From: Chloroflexota bacterium
GTDB lineage: Bacteria > Chloroflexota > Limnocylindria > Limnocylindrales > CSP1-4
Assembly (NCBI GenBank): GCA_025355255.1
Contig: JANYAA010000036.1
Coordinates: 1-8,128, forward strand
Reading direction: 5' to 3'
Length of the DNA stretch: 8,128 nt
The first letter of the stretch is position 1, and each line of letters begins with the position of its first letter. Of this stretch, positions 1 to 8,128 are shown one piece after another. The position numbers and the translations under genes were made by a program. Below the pieces are notes generated by a model. It was not told the origin of the DNA, searched no databases, and saw only the letters and a program-made list of their open reading frames with translations.

Positions 1-1057
1 CGAGCGCCGTGGACACGGTGCGCAGCGCAATGTTGGTGGCCGCACGCTCGATGGCGAAGTGGAAGCCCCGGTCCATACGCGGCTCAACCGACCAGCCGTG
101 CTGACGCTCCGCCTGGTAGAGCTCCTTGCCCACCTCCCCAACCATCAGGACGAGGAGCCGCAGGTAGTCCACCGTCGTCACGAAGAAGCCGCGCAGACGC
201 CGCCGCTTGTCGGCTGGGTCGGCCTTGGCAATGGTGGCCATCGTGAGGTAGCTGCGCGGCGCGTCGCCGGTCACGAGGTTGCCGATGCTGGCGCCGTCAT
301 CGGCCAGCAGCCCGTGGCCGTCGCTAACCCGGCGGACGATCTCGGTGGCGTCCGCAGGGTGGTTTGCCACGAGGAGCCGGCCGGTCTCCTTCTCGTACCA
401 GCGGAACCCGGCAATCCCGTCGTTGTTGCCGTGGAGGATGCCCGCCTGACTCGCGGGCGTTGTGGGCGGGAGGAGCGCGTGCCAGCCGTGGAGCGTCGCC
501 TCGCCTCGCTGCACCATGCCCCCGAGCGTGGGGACACGTCCTGCACGGATTGCGCCTTCGAGGACCGGGAGGCTGAGCCCGTCCACCTGGATCACGAGCA
601 GGCCGGCGGCGGGATTCGGGGCGTGGCCGAACTCGCGCGCCACTAGACGTCGCACCAGAACGCTGTAGTAGGCGTCGTCGTCACTCACCGCAACGAGCTC
701 GGCAAACACGCTGTTGAGCACCGTCAGCAGGATCGAGGCCAGCAGCGCGGCCCCGGTGTTGGAAACCTCCACGCCGGGCAAAACATGGCTGAGGAGCAAG
801 ATCACGCCGAACTGCGCAACCACGCCCAGCAGCTGCGCAACGAGGAGCGGCAGCAACACGAGGAGGGCATGTAGCAGGATCGCGACCGGACCAGCCAGCG
901 CCACGATCGCCAATGCCGCCAGGAGCAGGGCCGGGAGGCCGCTGAACCTGATGTCCGTGGTGCCGGCCGCGATGATGGCGAGCGCGAGGCCGGCGCCGAG
1001 ATAGGAGAGCAGCGCCCTGCGGACGATGGCGAGCCGCGCCGGCCGCCAGTCCCACAT
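1..1057 (-). CDS. Holin-like membrane domain fused to alkaline-phosphatase-superfamily phosphodiesterase (3' end off window)
   Basis: This open frame has no stop before the left edge; 352 residues are visible from ATG 1057. Residues about 12-125 are strongly hydrophobic with four likely TM helices and resemble the segment databases label phage holin family. From about 152 an alkaline-phosphatase-superfamily domain begins: VIQVDGL (155-161, with the first metal-ligand Asp), PTLGGM (176-181), then LPPTTPASQAGILHGNN (196-212), where T200 is the likely nucleophile, and FRWYEK (218-223). A very similar order of motifs occurs in actinobacterial membrane phosphodiesterases that I recognise; their substrate is unknown to me. 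The C-terminal metal ligands lie off the window. An in-frame TTG at 1138, with GGAG 8 nt upstream, is a credible alternative start adding 27 residues; ATG 1057 has no clear ribosome site. The nearest in-frame stop upstream is at 1217-1219. A link to the sulfur and glycan genes is not evident. Confidence 0.85.
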   Translation of the reverse strand, partial: MWDWRPARLAIVRRALLSYLGAGLALAIIAAGTTDIRFSGLPALLLAALAIVALAGPVAILLHALLVLLPLLVAQLLGVVAQFGVILLLSHVLPGVEVSNTGAALLASILLTVLNSVFAELVAVSDDDAYYSVLVRRLVAREFGHAPNPAAGLLVIQVDGLSLPVLEGAIRAGRVPTLGGMVQRGEATLHGWHALLPPTTPASQAGILHGNNDGIAGFRWYEKETGRLLVANHPADATEIVRRVSDGHGLLADDGASIGNLVTGDAPRSYLTMATIAKADPADKRRRLRGFFVTTVDYLRLLVLMVGEVGKELYQAERQHGWSVEPRMDRGFHFAIERAATNIALRTVSTAL

Positions 1058-1167
1058 GAGGCGGGCCTGGAGCCGGAGGAGCGCAACCCAGCCCCCGGGC
1101 GACCGGGCGGCGGTGGGCGTCTGAGCGGGGACAGACAACGTCGTGCTCCAGGCGGGCGGGCGCCAAG

Positions 1168-1230
1168 CGTCACACCTGCAGGGGCCAACGTCATGACGAG
1201 GCGTCACCCGCCGCCGTCACGAGGTCATCG
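1168..1230. repeat. Cluster of CGTCA/TGACG pentamers, three at 13-bp spacing
   Basis: CGTCA starts at 1168, 1189, 1202 and 1215; the last three are spaced exactly 13 bases apart, and the 1189 copy forms the perfect palindrome CGTCATGACG (1189-1198). A related GGTCAT follows at 1223-1228. This lies in the 221-base gap between the YeiH-family gene and the phosphodiesterase gene, just upstream of the latter. Clustered half-sites could bind a regulator of the phosphodiesterase gene; chance is possible in so GC-rich a region. I see no other gene or convincing promoter in this gap. Confidence 0.3.
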
Positions 1231-1278
1231 CCCAAGACGCCACGCCGCCGCAACCGCGGCTCGATGATGCGCAGGCCG

Positions 1279-2400
1279 CTACTTGGGCAGGACGAAGTTC
1301 CCGAACAGCAGCGATGCAAGCCCGAGGGCGAGCACAAGGTTGGCAACAGTCGCGACGGCGAACACGCCGATCGGTCGCCAGCCTGCCTCGCGCAGCGATG
1401 AGACCCGCAGCTCCAGGCCGATGCTCACGAACGCCAGGATCAGCGCCCACGTCCGCATGGCGTTGATGGCGGCAATCGCCGCGTCGCCCGTGGCCTTGGG
1501 CACGTCGCCCAGCCACAGCGTGGCGATGACAGACGCGGCGATGAAGCCGATGACGAACTTGGGGAACCTGCGCCAGAGCTCGCCGAGGCCGGGGCGGGGC
1601 GCGCCGCTCTCGCGGTCAACGACGGTCACGTAGTAGAGCGTGAGGAGCACGGCGACCACGCCCATCAGGGCGTTCTGGGTGACCTTGACGATGGTGGCCA
1701 CCTTGAGCGCGTCGTCGCCAACCAGGGTGCCGGCTGCCGTCACCGCCGCCGTCGTGTCGATGTTGCCGCCGATCCAGGCGCCAGCCACGACGTGCGAGAG
1801 GCCCAGGACCGAGGCGAGCCAGGGCTGGATGAAGATCGACGGGATCGCGAAGAGGATGACGAGGCTTGCGGCATAGGCGAGCTGCTCGCGCTTGGCATGG
1901 ACGGCGCCGGCCGCAGCGATGGCGGCGCTCACACCGCAGATGGAGACGGCGGCCGCCAGCAGCGCCCGGAGCTTGAGGTCCACGCCCGCCACGCCGGCCA
2001 GCCAGTACGTGAACAGGAAGATGCAGGTGATCAGGATGACCGACTGCGCCAGGTCGGGACCCGCGGCCGAGACGATGATGGAGAGGTTGATCGACGCCCC
2101 AAGGAGCACCAAGCCCGTCTTGATGAACAGCTCCGTGCGGAACGCGGCGCGCATCCGGTCCAGCACGCCGAGCGCAGTGAGCACGAGGTTGCCCAGGAGG
2201 CCCAGCAGGATGGCGTAGACCGGGTATTCGATGGTCTTCGCGATCCCCGCAGCCGGCGATCCCGCAAGCCAGCCAGACACGTTGGCATCCAGGAAGCGCG
2301 TGACTGCGGCCAGCACAAGGACTGCTGCGACACCAGCGGCGGCCCAGGCGCGGGGGCGAGACGAGGGGATGGGCGCAATCGCCACGACGGCTTCGGTCAC
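1279..2400 (-). CDS. YeiH-family putative sulfate/sulfite exporter
   Basis: This 373-residue polytopic membrane protein has about ten hydrophobic helices. Family-specific motifs are visible: KTGLVLLGASINL (94-106), SICGVSAAIAAAGAVHAKREQ (153-173), GAWIGGNIDTTAAVTAAG (207-224), the K-TQNALMG stretch (239-247) and the final helix pair after SIGLELR (326-332). These match the YeiH/UPF0324 family, annotated as putative sulfate exporters; some members are linked to sulfite or taurine-sulfonate metabolism, but transport is seldom shown directly. The GTG start at 2400 overlaps the TGA of the upstream 53-codon gene in a GTGA arrangement, implying translational coupling. An AAGG lies about 10 nt upstream. 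The protein starts almost directly with its first helix (about 17-33), whereas many relatives carry an extra N-terminal hydrophobic segment; that segment may be the small upstream gene. The gene is divergent from sqdB, which consumes sulfite, so sulfite or sulfate handling is plausible but inferred. Confidence 0.9.
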   Translation of the reverse strand: MTEAVVAIAPIPSSRPRAWAAAGVAAVLVLAAVTRFLDANVSGWLAGSPAAGIAKTIEYPVYAILLGLLGNLVLTALGVLDRMRAAFRTELFIKTGLVLLGASINLSIIVSAAGPDLAQSVILITCIFLFTYWLAGVAGVDLKLRALLAAAVSICGVSAAIAAAGAVHAKREQLAYAASLVILFAIPSIFIQPWLASVLGLSHVVAGAWIGGNIDTTAAVTAAGTLVGDDALKVATIVKVTQNALMGVVAVLLTLYYVTVVDRESGAPRPGLGELWRRFPKFVIGFIAASVIATLWLGDVPKATGDAAIAAINAMRTWALILAFVSIGLELRVSSLREAGWRPIGVFAVATVANLVLALGLASLLFGNFVLPK

Positions 2401-2558
2401 GGAACCATGGCCTTGGTGATGACGCCTGCGATGGCGAGCAGCATCAGCGTGAGCCCCAGGATCGTGGCGATCCAGTCCTCGCTGATCTTGGGTCGAGCGG
2501 GCTGGGCGGGCTCAGCGGGCTGGACGGGGGCCGAATCGGCCTCCTCGGCAGACGTCAT
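2397..2558 (-). CDS. 53-residue single-TM protein, coupled to YeiH
   Basis: A short frame from ATG 2558 to TGA 2397-2399 is preceded by GAGGG with 7 nt spacing. The protein has an acidic, Pro/Ala-rich N-terminus (residues 1-24) and a single predicted TM helix (about 29-49) introduced by KISEDW (24-29), ending with ITKAMVP. Its stop overlaps the GTG start of the YeiH-family gene by 4 nt, so the two are almost certainly co-translated. From memory, longer YeiH-family proteins often begin with a hydrophobic segment introduced by an E-D-W motif; this protein looks like that segment as a separate gene. The role is not known; an accessory subunit or N-terminal helix supplied in trans is inferred. 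An in-frame ORF starting farther upstream at 2888 runs into the divergent sqdB gene and is not believed. Confidence 0.7.
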   Translation of the reverse strand: MTSAEEADSAPVQPAEPAQPARPKISEDWIATILGLTLMLLAIAGVITKAMVP

Positions 2559-2621
2559 GCAGGTTCCCTCTTGGCGCAACGCAGAGCACGCGTGTGGACG
2601 CCGTGCGAGGACGCACAGTAC

Positions 2622-2647
2622 CAGCAGTCGCGCGGGCGCGAGTGGTG
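2622..2647. promoter_or_regulatory. Imperfect 26-bp dyad, candidate operator
   Basis: The arms 2622-2633 and 2636-2647 pair at 10 of 12 positions around a 2-base centre; the inner TCGCGC/GCGCGA is perfect. It sits between the two outward-facing -10-like hexamers, where a regulator could control both units. High GC makes short palindromes fairly common, so this is a candidate only. Confidence 0.25.
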
Positions 2648-2716
2648 CGGATGCTAGACTCGGCCATCTTGCGAGGGCGCCTGACGCCCATCGAGGCGTT
2701 GGCGTTATCCGGCAGT

Positions 2717-3918
<1,202 letters not shown>

Positions 3919-3925
3919 GATCCAG

Positions 3926-4903
3926 ATGACCGACACCGTGCTGGTCACAGGGGGAGCGGGGTTTGTCGGGGCGCACCTCGTCCGCAGGCTGGGCGACGCG
4001 GGGCACGGCGTCCGCGTGCTGGACAACTTCTCCACGGGCAACGCGGCCTACCTCGCCGGCGTCCCGCACCGGCTGGTCACCGGCACGCTGGACGATGCGG
4101 AAGCGGTCGCGCGGGCGCTCGAGGGCGTGGACGCGGTGGTCCACCTGGCAGCCCGGGCGGGCATCCCCGATTCGATCGCCGATCCGTTGGGCACCCTAGC
4201 CGCCAACGTGACGGCGACGGTTGGCCTGCTCGACGCGGCCCGGCGGCGCGGCATCAGCCGGTTCATCCTCGCCAGCACCAACGCCGCGGTGGGCGACCAC
4301 GAGCCGCCACTCCACGAGGACCTCCCGGCGCACCCGCTCTCGCCCTACGGCGCATCCAAGCTCGCCGGCGAGGCGTATGTCCACGCTTATGCCGCATCGT
4401 TCGGCATGGCGGCCACCTCCCTGCGGTTCTCCAACGCGTACGGCGAGTGGTCGCTGCACAAGAAGAGCGTCATTGCGGCCTGGATCCGGCTGGCGCTGGC
4501 GGGCGGCCACCTCACCATCTACGGCGACGGTGGGCAGACGCGAGACTTCGTCCACGCGGGGGACCTCGCCGAGGGCGTCATCGCCGTGCTGCACGCTCGC
4601 CCAGCAGTGGTGGCGGGTGAAGTGTTTGGGCTGGGCACCGGGGTGGAGACGTCGGTGGCGACGTTGGCGCGGCTGATCGCCGACGCTGCGGGCGGGGGCA
4701 TCGAGGTCCGCCACGAGCCTGCCCGCGCCGGCGACGTGCCGCGCAGCGTGAGCCGCATCGACAAGGCCACCCGCACGCTCGCGTGGCGTCCCAGTGTGGA
4801 TCTGGCCGCCGGTGTGCAGACAACACTGGCGTGGTTTCGCGAAGCCCTCGCCACGCCCGAGCTCGCGGCGGTCACGCCCAGCGCCGTATCGGGATCCGAT
4901 TGA
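3926..4903 (+). CDS. NAD-dependent nucleotide-sugar epimerase (GalE-like extended SDR)
   Basis: This 325-residue extended SDR starts at ATG 3926, 7 nt after the sqdB stop. The NAD-binding loop GGAGFVG is at 9-15, the ribose-binding VLDNFSTG at 31-38, HLAARAG at 73-79, the catalytic S/T region ASTNAAVG at 116-123, YGASK at 141-145 (Y141, K145), RFSNAYG at 167-173, and the substrate-domain YGDGGQTRDFVH at 199-210. This pattern fits UDP-glucose or UDP-GlcNAc 4-epimerases and UDP-glucuronate 4-epimerases; the exact sugar cannot be read from sequence. The usual V-Y-G after the catalytic serine region reads A-V-G here. The two adjacent SDR genes share the fold but are clearly different enzymes. It probably supplies a second sugar for the glycan assembled by the downstream genes. 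Confidence 0.9.
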   Translation: MTDTVLVTGGAGFVGAHLVRRLGDAGHGVRVLDNFSTGNAAYLAGVPHRLVTGTLDDAEAVARALEGVDAVVHLAARAGIPDSIADPLGTLAANVTATVGLLDAARRRGISRFILASTNAAVGDHEPPLHEDLPAHPLSPYGASKLAGEAYVHAYAASFGMAATSLRFSNAYGEWSLHKKSVIAAWIRLALAGGHLTIYGDGGQTRDFVHAGDLAEGVIAVLHARPAVVAGEVFGLGTGVETSVATLARLIADAAGGGIEVRHEPARAGDVPRSVSRIDKATRTLAWRPSVDLAAGVQTTLAWFREALATPELAAVTPSAVSGSD

Positions 4904-6351
4904 GCGCGTCTGCGGCGGGGGTGCCTGCCGCCACTCCGCCGGCCCGCTCCGGCACGCTCCTGCACGACGCCCTGGTGACGATCGTGTCACGGTTTGTCCT
5001 GGCGGTGCTCATCCTTGGCTCGGACGTGCTGATCGCCCGCGTGCTTGGGCCGACGGCGAAGGGTCGTTTCCAGCTGGTGCTGCTCTACTCGCAGCTGGCG
5101 GCGGTGCCGCTGTCCTGGGGCATGGACTCCGCGTTGGCCGTGGTGGCGGGCCGGGACCTCGGCGCGGCGCGGCGCGGCATGGCCAACGCGATCTGGTGGG
5201 GGCTGCTCGTCGGCGGTGCCGCCACGACGGTCTCACTCGTGCTCTACGACGGGGGCCGGGGTCCCCTGGCGAGCCTCATCCCCAACCTGTCGCTGCGTCA
5301 GTTCGTGTTCGGCGCGATCGCCCTCCCAGGCGAAGTGTTCTTCGCCGTTGGGCTTTTCGGACTCCTCGGCCGGCGCCGGATCGTCTCGTACAACGTCATC
5401 CGCATCCTGCGCCGCGGCGTGATGGCGGCGATTGTGATTGCGGTCGGCATCGCGTGGACCATCGATCTCGACGTCGCGCTGATCGCCAACGTCGCCGCCC
5501 TGGGCGTCACGGTGGTCCTCATCGTGTGGGTGTCCTGGCGCGACGGCCACCTCGGCTGGCGCCCGTCGGCGGAGCTGCTCAAGGAGCAGCTGCAGTTTGG
5601 GAGCCGTGCGATCGTCGGCTCCATCGCCGAACGCCTCCAGTTCCGCCTCGACTCCTTCCTGCTCAACGGCCTGGTGGGCGTGCGCGCCACCGGGATCTAC
5701 TCGGTGACCAGCGGGATCGCGGAGACCCTGTGGTACATCCCCAACTCCCTGGGGACGGTCATGTTCAGCCGGGCGGTGGACCCCAAGGCCGATGCGGCCC
5801 ACGTGGCCTCGGTGCTGACGCGGACGACGGTGGCGGTCACGCTCGCGCTGGCGGTGCCGGCATGGGTGCTCGGCCCGAGGTTCGTGCGGCTGCTCTACGG
5901 GTCCGGCTTCACCGATGCAGGCGTCGCCCTCCGCTGGATCATCCCGGGGATCGTGGCCTACAGCGTGGTGGCGGTGCTGTCGCGCTACGTCGTGGGACGT
6001 GGCCGACCCGGTCTCGGCACGCTGGTGCTGGTCGCGGGTCTGGGCGCCAACCTCGTGGCCAACCTTGTGCTCATCCCGCGGCTGGGCATCATCGGCGCGG
6101 CGATGAGCTCATCGCTCTCGTACACCGTGACGGCCGCGCTGACGCTCACCGCGTTTGTGCGCATCTCCGGTCAGGGCGTGCGGGAGACCCTGATCATCAA
6201 GCCGCGCGACTTGGCCGCCATGCTGCGGGTTGTCCGCGTTGGTGTCGAACGGCTGCGCGGGATGCGGCGCGGCCCAATCCTGGGCCTGCCCGGTGGCGAG
6301 ACCGCCGCCGAAATGGTCATGGACGAGCTTGAGCCCGGCGAGGAGCGCTGA
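4900..6351 (+). CDS. Polysaccharide flippase (Wzx/oligosaccharide-flippase-like membrane protein)
   Basis: This 483-residue polytopic membrane protein has about 12 likely TM helices between residues 24 and 422. Early motifs such as VLIARVLGPTAKGRFQLV (43-60), WGMDSALAVVAGRD (73-86) and, mid-protein, FRLDSFLLNGLVG (248-260) and GIYSV (265-269) fit the oligosaccharide-flippase superfamily, which moves lipid-linked sugars across the membrane. I chose TTG 4900 as start because it overlaps the epimerase TGA by 4 nt (TTGA) and a GGGA lies 5 nt upstream; the ATG at 4783 would overlap the epimerase by 120 nt and add a charged, unlikely N-terminus. GTG 4921 is a second option. After the last helix there is a cytoplasmic tail of about 60 residues, first basic (about 434-458) and then acidic at its end. 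In context it exports the unit built by the neighbouring glycosyltransferases. Confidence 0.9.
   Translation: MSASAAGVPAATPPARSGTLLHDALVTIVSRFVLAVLILGSDVLIARVLGPTAKGRFQLVLLYSQLAAVPLSWGMDSALAVVAGRDLGAARRGMANAIWWGLLVGGAATTVSLVLYDGGRGPLASLIPNLSLRQFVFGAIALPGEVFFAVGLFGLLGRRRIVSYNVIRILRRGVMAAIVIAVGIAWTIDLDVALIANVAALGVTVVLIVWVSWRDGHLGWRPSAELLKEQLQFGSRAIVGSIAERLQFRLDSFLLNGLVGVRATGIYSVTSGIAETLWYIPNSLGTVMFSRAVDPKADAAHVASVLTRTTVAVTLALAVPAWVLGPRFVRLLYGSGFTDAGVALRWIIPGIVAYSVVAVLSRYVVGRGRPGLGTLVLVAGLGANLVANLVLIPRLGIIGAAMSSSLSYTVTAALTLTAFVRISGQGVRETLIIKPRDLAAMLRVVRVGVERLRGMRRGPILGLPGGETAAEMVMDELEPGEER
6341..6345 (+). promoter_or_regulatory. Ribosome binding site of the GT4 gene
   Basis: AGGAG inside the last codons of the flippase gene, 9 nt before GTG 6355, supports that start and indicates coupled translation within the operon. 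Confidence 0.55.
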
Positions 6352-6354
6352 GGC

Positions 6355-7557
6355 GTGGGCATCCGGCTGGCAGTGCTCGACGACAACCCGCACCTCCTCT
6401 GGGACGGGCGCGTCTACCCCAAGGCCGCGCTGTTCCACCGGTTTCTCGCCGCGCTGCTCGACGTGCCCGGCGCGCCGGTGATCGAGGTGCTGCACATCAC
6501 GCCCGTGCAGCCCGCCGCGTCCAGGCCTGACTCGGGACCTGTGGACGCGCGGATCCGCACGGTGCCCACCGCACCGTTTGCCGGCATTGCTGGCTACCTC
6601 GTTCGTGCGCCCATGCTGGTCGCGCGCAACGCTCGGCCGATGCGCGAGGCGGTCCGCGAATCCGACCTCCTGCTGCTTCGGCTGCCCGCCTCAAACGCGC
6701 CGCTCGCCGCCCTCACCGCCGCCGTGCTTGGGCGCCCGCGCTTTGGGTACATCGCCGGGAGCGCCCGTGACGTGGCGGCGGCGCTCCCCCGCCGGGGCCT
6801 GGACCGCTGGGCGGCTATTGCCGTAGGGGCGGCGTACGACGGCGTGTCGCGACGCGCAGCGGGCCCCGCCCACACCATCGCCACGGGCGAGCGGCTGCTG
6901 GCCGGCGGTGTGGTCACTAGCCTTGTGGAGGCGGACGAGATCCGGCTGCGCGCGGCAACGACAGGCGCGGCGGCAGGCCCCGGCGGCGCCCCCGAGAGCC
7001 TTCGCCTCGCCTGGTCCGGCCGCCTCGTTCCCGGCAAGGGCGTGGAGACGCTCATCGACGCGCTGGCGATCCTCCGGAACAGTCGAGGCAGCGCACTAAC
7101 AACTCTCGTGGTCCTGGGCGACGGGCCGTACCGGTCTGCCCTGACCGCCCACGCCGAGACGGCAGGCGTCGGCGCGGCCGTGACGTGGCTGGGTCACCTG
7201 GACGACCGCGCGCGCTACCTCGACGCACTCGGCGCGGCCGACCTGTTCGTCTTCCCGTCACCCGCCGAGGGGTTCCCCAAGGTTGTGCTGGACGCCGCAG
7301 CCGTGGGGCTGCCGGTCCTGGCGAGTCCGGTTGGCGCCTTGGGCGAGCTTGCGGGCAGCGGCATCATCGCTCCTGTTGCTCCCGGCGACCCGGCCGTGCT
7401 GGCCGAGGCCATTCGGCGTCTCGCCGCCGACACGGCGCGGAGGCACCAGCTGCGCGATGGCGGCCTGCAGTTTGCGGCGGCGCACACGCTTCCCGCGGAG
7501 GCTGCCCGGCTCGTTGCCAGGCTCCAGACCGACTATCCTTCGCTACCGTGGTCCTGA
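6355..7557 (+). CDS. GT4-family glycosyltransferase
   Basis: The 400-residue protein starts at GTG 6355, 3 nt after the flippase stop. The C-terminal half is a clear GT-B GT4 donor domain: SGRLVPGKGVETLIDAL (221-237), LGDGPYR (254-260), WLGHLDD (278-284), then LFVFPSPAEGFPKVVL (297-312) and GLPVLASPVGALGEL (318-332). The EX7E nucleotide-sugar motif reads E305 then D313, so the second Glu is Asp. The N-terminal acceptor domain (1-200) is poorly recognisable and lacks the usual glycine-rich opening loop, beginning IRLAVLDDNP (3-12). No TM helix or signal peptide is obvious. Being in a sqdB operon, it could use UDP-sulfoquinovose; SqdX/SQD2, which attach this sugar to diacylglycerol, are also GT4, but I do not see features that specifically identify SqdX. 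The donor and acceptor are unknown. Confidence 0.9.
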   Translation: MGIRLAVLDDNPHLLWDGRVYPKAALFHRFLAALLDVPGAPVIEVLHITPVQPAASRPDSGPVDARIRTVPTAPFAGIAGYLVRAPMLVARNARPMREAVRESDLLLLRLPASNAPLAALTAAVLGRPRFGYIAGSARDVAAALPRRGLDRWAAIAVGAAYDGVSRRAAGPAHTIATGERLLAGGVVTSLVEADEIRLRAATTGAAAGPGGAPESLRLAWSGRLVPGKGVETLIDALAILRNSRGSALTTLVVLGDGPYRSALTAHAETAGVGAAVTWLGHLDDRARYLDALGAADLFVFPSPAEGFPKVVLDAAAVGLPVLASPVGALGELAGSGIIAPVAPGDPAVLAEAIRRLAADTARRHQLRDGGLQFAAAHTLPAEAARLVARLQTDYPSLPWS

Positions 7558-8128
7558 GCGTCATCTTCTGGGGGGCGGCCGCCTGGCTCGTCTGGGTCTA
7601 TGTGGCCTACCCGGTTGTCGTGGCGATCGTCGCACGGACAAGGCGTGCCCCGGATAGGCCCGCGATGGCAACCCCGTCGCTGACCGTCGCTATCGCGGTC
7701 CACCAAGGCGAGAGCCAGATCGAGGCCCGCATCCGCGACGTGTTCGCCCAGGAGGCAAGCGGCGCGCAGATCCTCGAAGTCCTGATCGGCAGCGATGGCT
7801 CAACCGACGCGACGGACGCAATCGTGGAGCGGCTTGCTCGGTCCGAACCGCGGCTGCGCGGCATGGTCTTCGGGCGATCCGGGCAAACCCCAACGCAGGA
7901 GGCGCTGTTCGCCGCTGCGACGGGTGACGTCGTTGTGCTCACCGACGCCGAGACTCGCTTTGCCCCTGGCTGTCTGGCGGCGATCGCAAACGCCTTCCGC
8001 GATCCGAGCGTTGGCTGCGCCACAGGCAAGCTCGTCTGGCTCGACGTCAACGGGACCGCCGCCTCGGCCAGCGAGGGCCTCTACTGGCGCTACGAGCTGC
8101 TGGTGCGCGAGCTGGAGAGCCGCGCTGG
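7548..8128 (+). CDS. Membrane-anchored GT2 glycosyltransferase (3' end off window)
   Basis: The frame is open to the right edge; 193 codons are visible. An N-terminal TM helix (about 4-28, ending VAYPVVVAIVAR) precedes a GT-A domain: LTVAIAVHQGE (45-55), EVLIGSDGSTDAT (77-89), TDAET (132-136) as the DxD-type metal site with Glu in the third place, and EGLYWRYELLVRELES (176-191). This layout is that of processive or polymer-type family 2 transferases of the EpsI/hyaluronan-synthase kind, which work at the inner membrane face; the QxxRW region and C-terminal helices are beyond the window. GTG 7548 overlaps the GT4 stop by 10 nt with no good ribosome site, and a downstream GTG at 7602 would lose most of the TM helix. 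It is the fifth gene of the sqdB operon and likely extends the same glycan. Confidence 0.85.
   Translation, partial: MVLSVIFWGAAAWLVWVYVAYPVVVAIVARTRRAPDRPAMATPSLTVAIAVHQGESQIEARIRDVFAQEASGAQILEVLIGSDGSTDATDAIVERLARSEPRLRGMVFGRSGQTPTQEALFAAATGDVVVLTDAETRFAPGCLAAIANAFRDPSVGCATGKLVWLDVNGTAASASEGLYWRYELLVRELESRA

Noticed and set aside
59..646. A 195-codon plus-strand open frame at the left end
   Set aside because: It is antisense to the phosphodiesterase domain, whose motifs are read clearly on the minus strand.
1..1057. Prophage origin suggested by the holin-like domain
   Set aside because: No phage structural, lysis or integration gene is nearby, and the fused phosphodiesterase domain points to a cellular membrane enzyme.
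1247..1260. GCCGC-AACC-GCGGC hairpin downstream of the YeiH-family gene
   Set aside because: The stem is only 5 bp and no T-run follows on the minus strand, so it is not supported as an intrinsic terminator.
5161..5177. Short GGCGC-type tandem repeat
   Set aside because: It lies within the flippase reading frame, encodes an ordinary Gly-Ala-Ala-Arg-Arg stretch, and is explained by GC-rich codon use.
4794..6332. A 512-codon plus-strand open frame overlapping the flippase gene
   Set aside because: The translation is Arg/Pro/His/Gly-rich without membrane helices, while the other frame gives a coherent 12-helix flippase; this is an out-of-frame shadow.

Overview
The window is very GC-rich bacterial DNA (about 70% by eye) with G/C-ending codons and GTG and TTG starts beside ATG. 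Gene content fits a high-GC Actinomycetota or Chloroflexota-like bacterium: a holin-like membrane domain fused to an alkaline-phosphatase-superfamily domain is typical of those groups. Nothing here fixes the phylum. There are no RNA genes, insertion sequences, CRISPR arrays or phage genes.

Left arm, all on the minus strand (1-2558). An ORF that runs off the left edge encodes a multi-TM domain followed by a phosphodiesterase/phosphatase domain. A 221-base gap follows, then a two-gene unit: a 53-residue single-TM protein overlapping by 4 nt the start of a YeiH-family (putative sulfate/sulfite exporter) membrane protein. The small protein looks like a detached N-terminal segment of longer YeiH homologues.

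Divergent control region (2559-2727). Its 169 bases carry an imperfect 26-bp dyad between weak -10-like hexamers, one facing each way.

Right arm, all on the plus strand (2728-8128 and beyond). Five tightly packed genes follow: UDP-sulfoquinovose synthase (sqdB), an NDP-sugar epimerase, a Wzx-like flippase, a GT4 glycosyltransferase and a membrane GT2 glycosyltransferase cut by the right edge. Junctions are +7, -4, +3 and -10 nt, so this reads as one operon.

Working model (inference): sqdB makes UDP-sulfoquinovose from UDP-glucose and sulfite. Its operon partners look like surface-polysaccharide machinery rather than the sulfolipid pathway, so the operon may build a sulfoquinovose-containing surface glycan. 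The divergent YeiH unit could manage the sulfite or sulfate that sqdB chemistry needs. The main alternative is ordinary sulfolipid synthesis with the SqdX-type enzyme encoded here or elsewhere.
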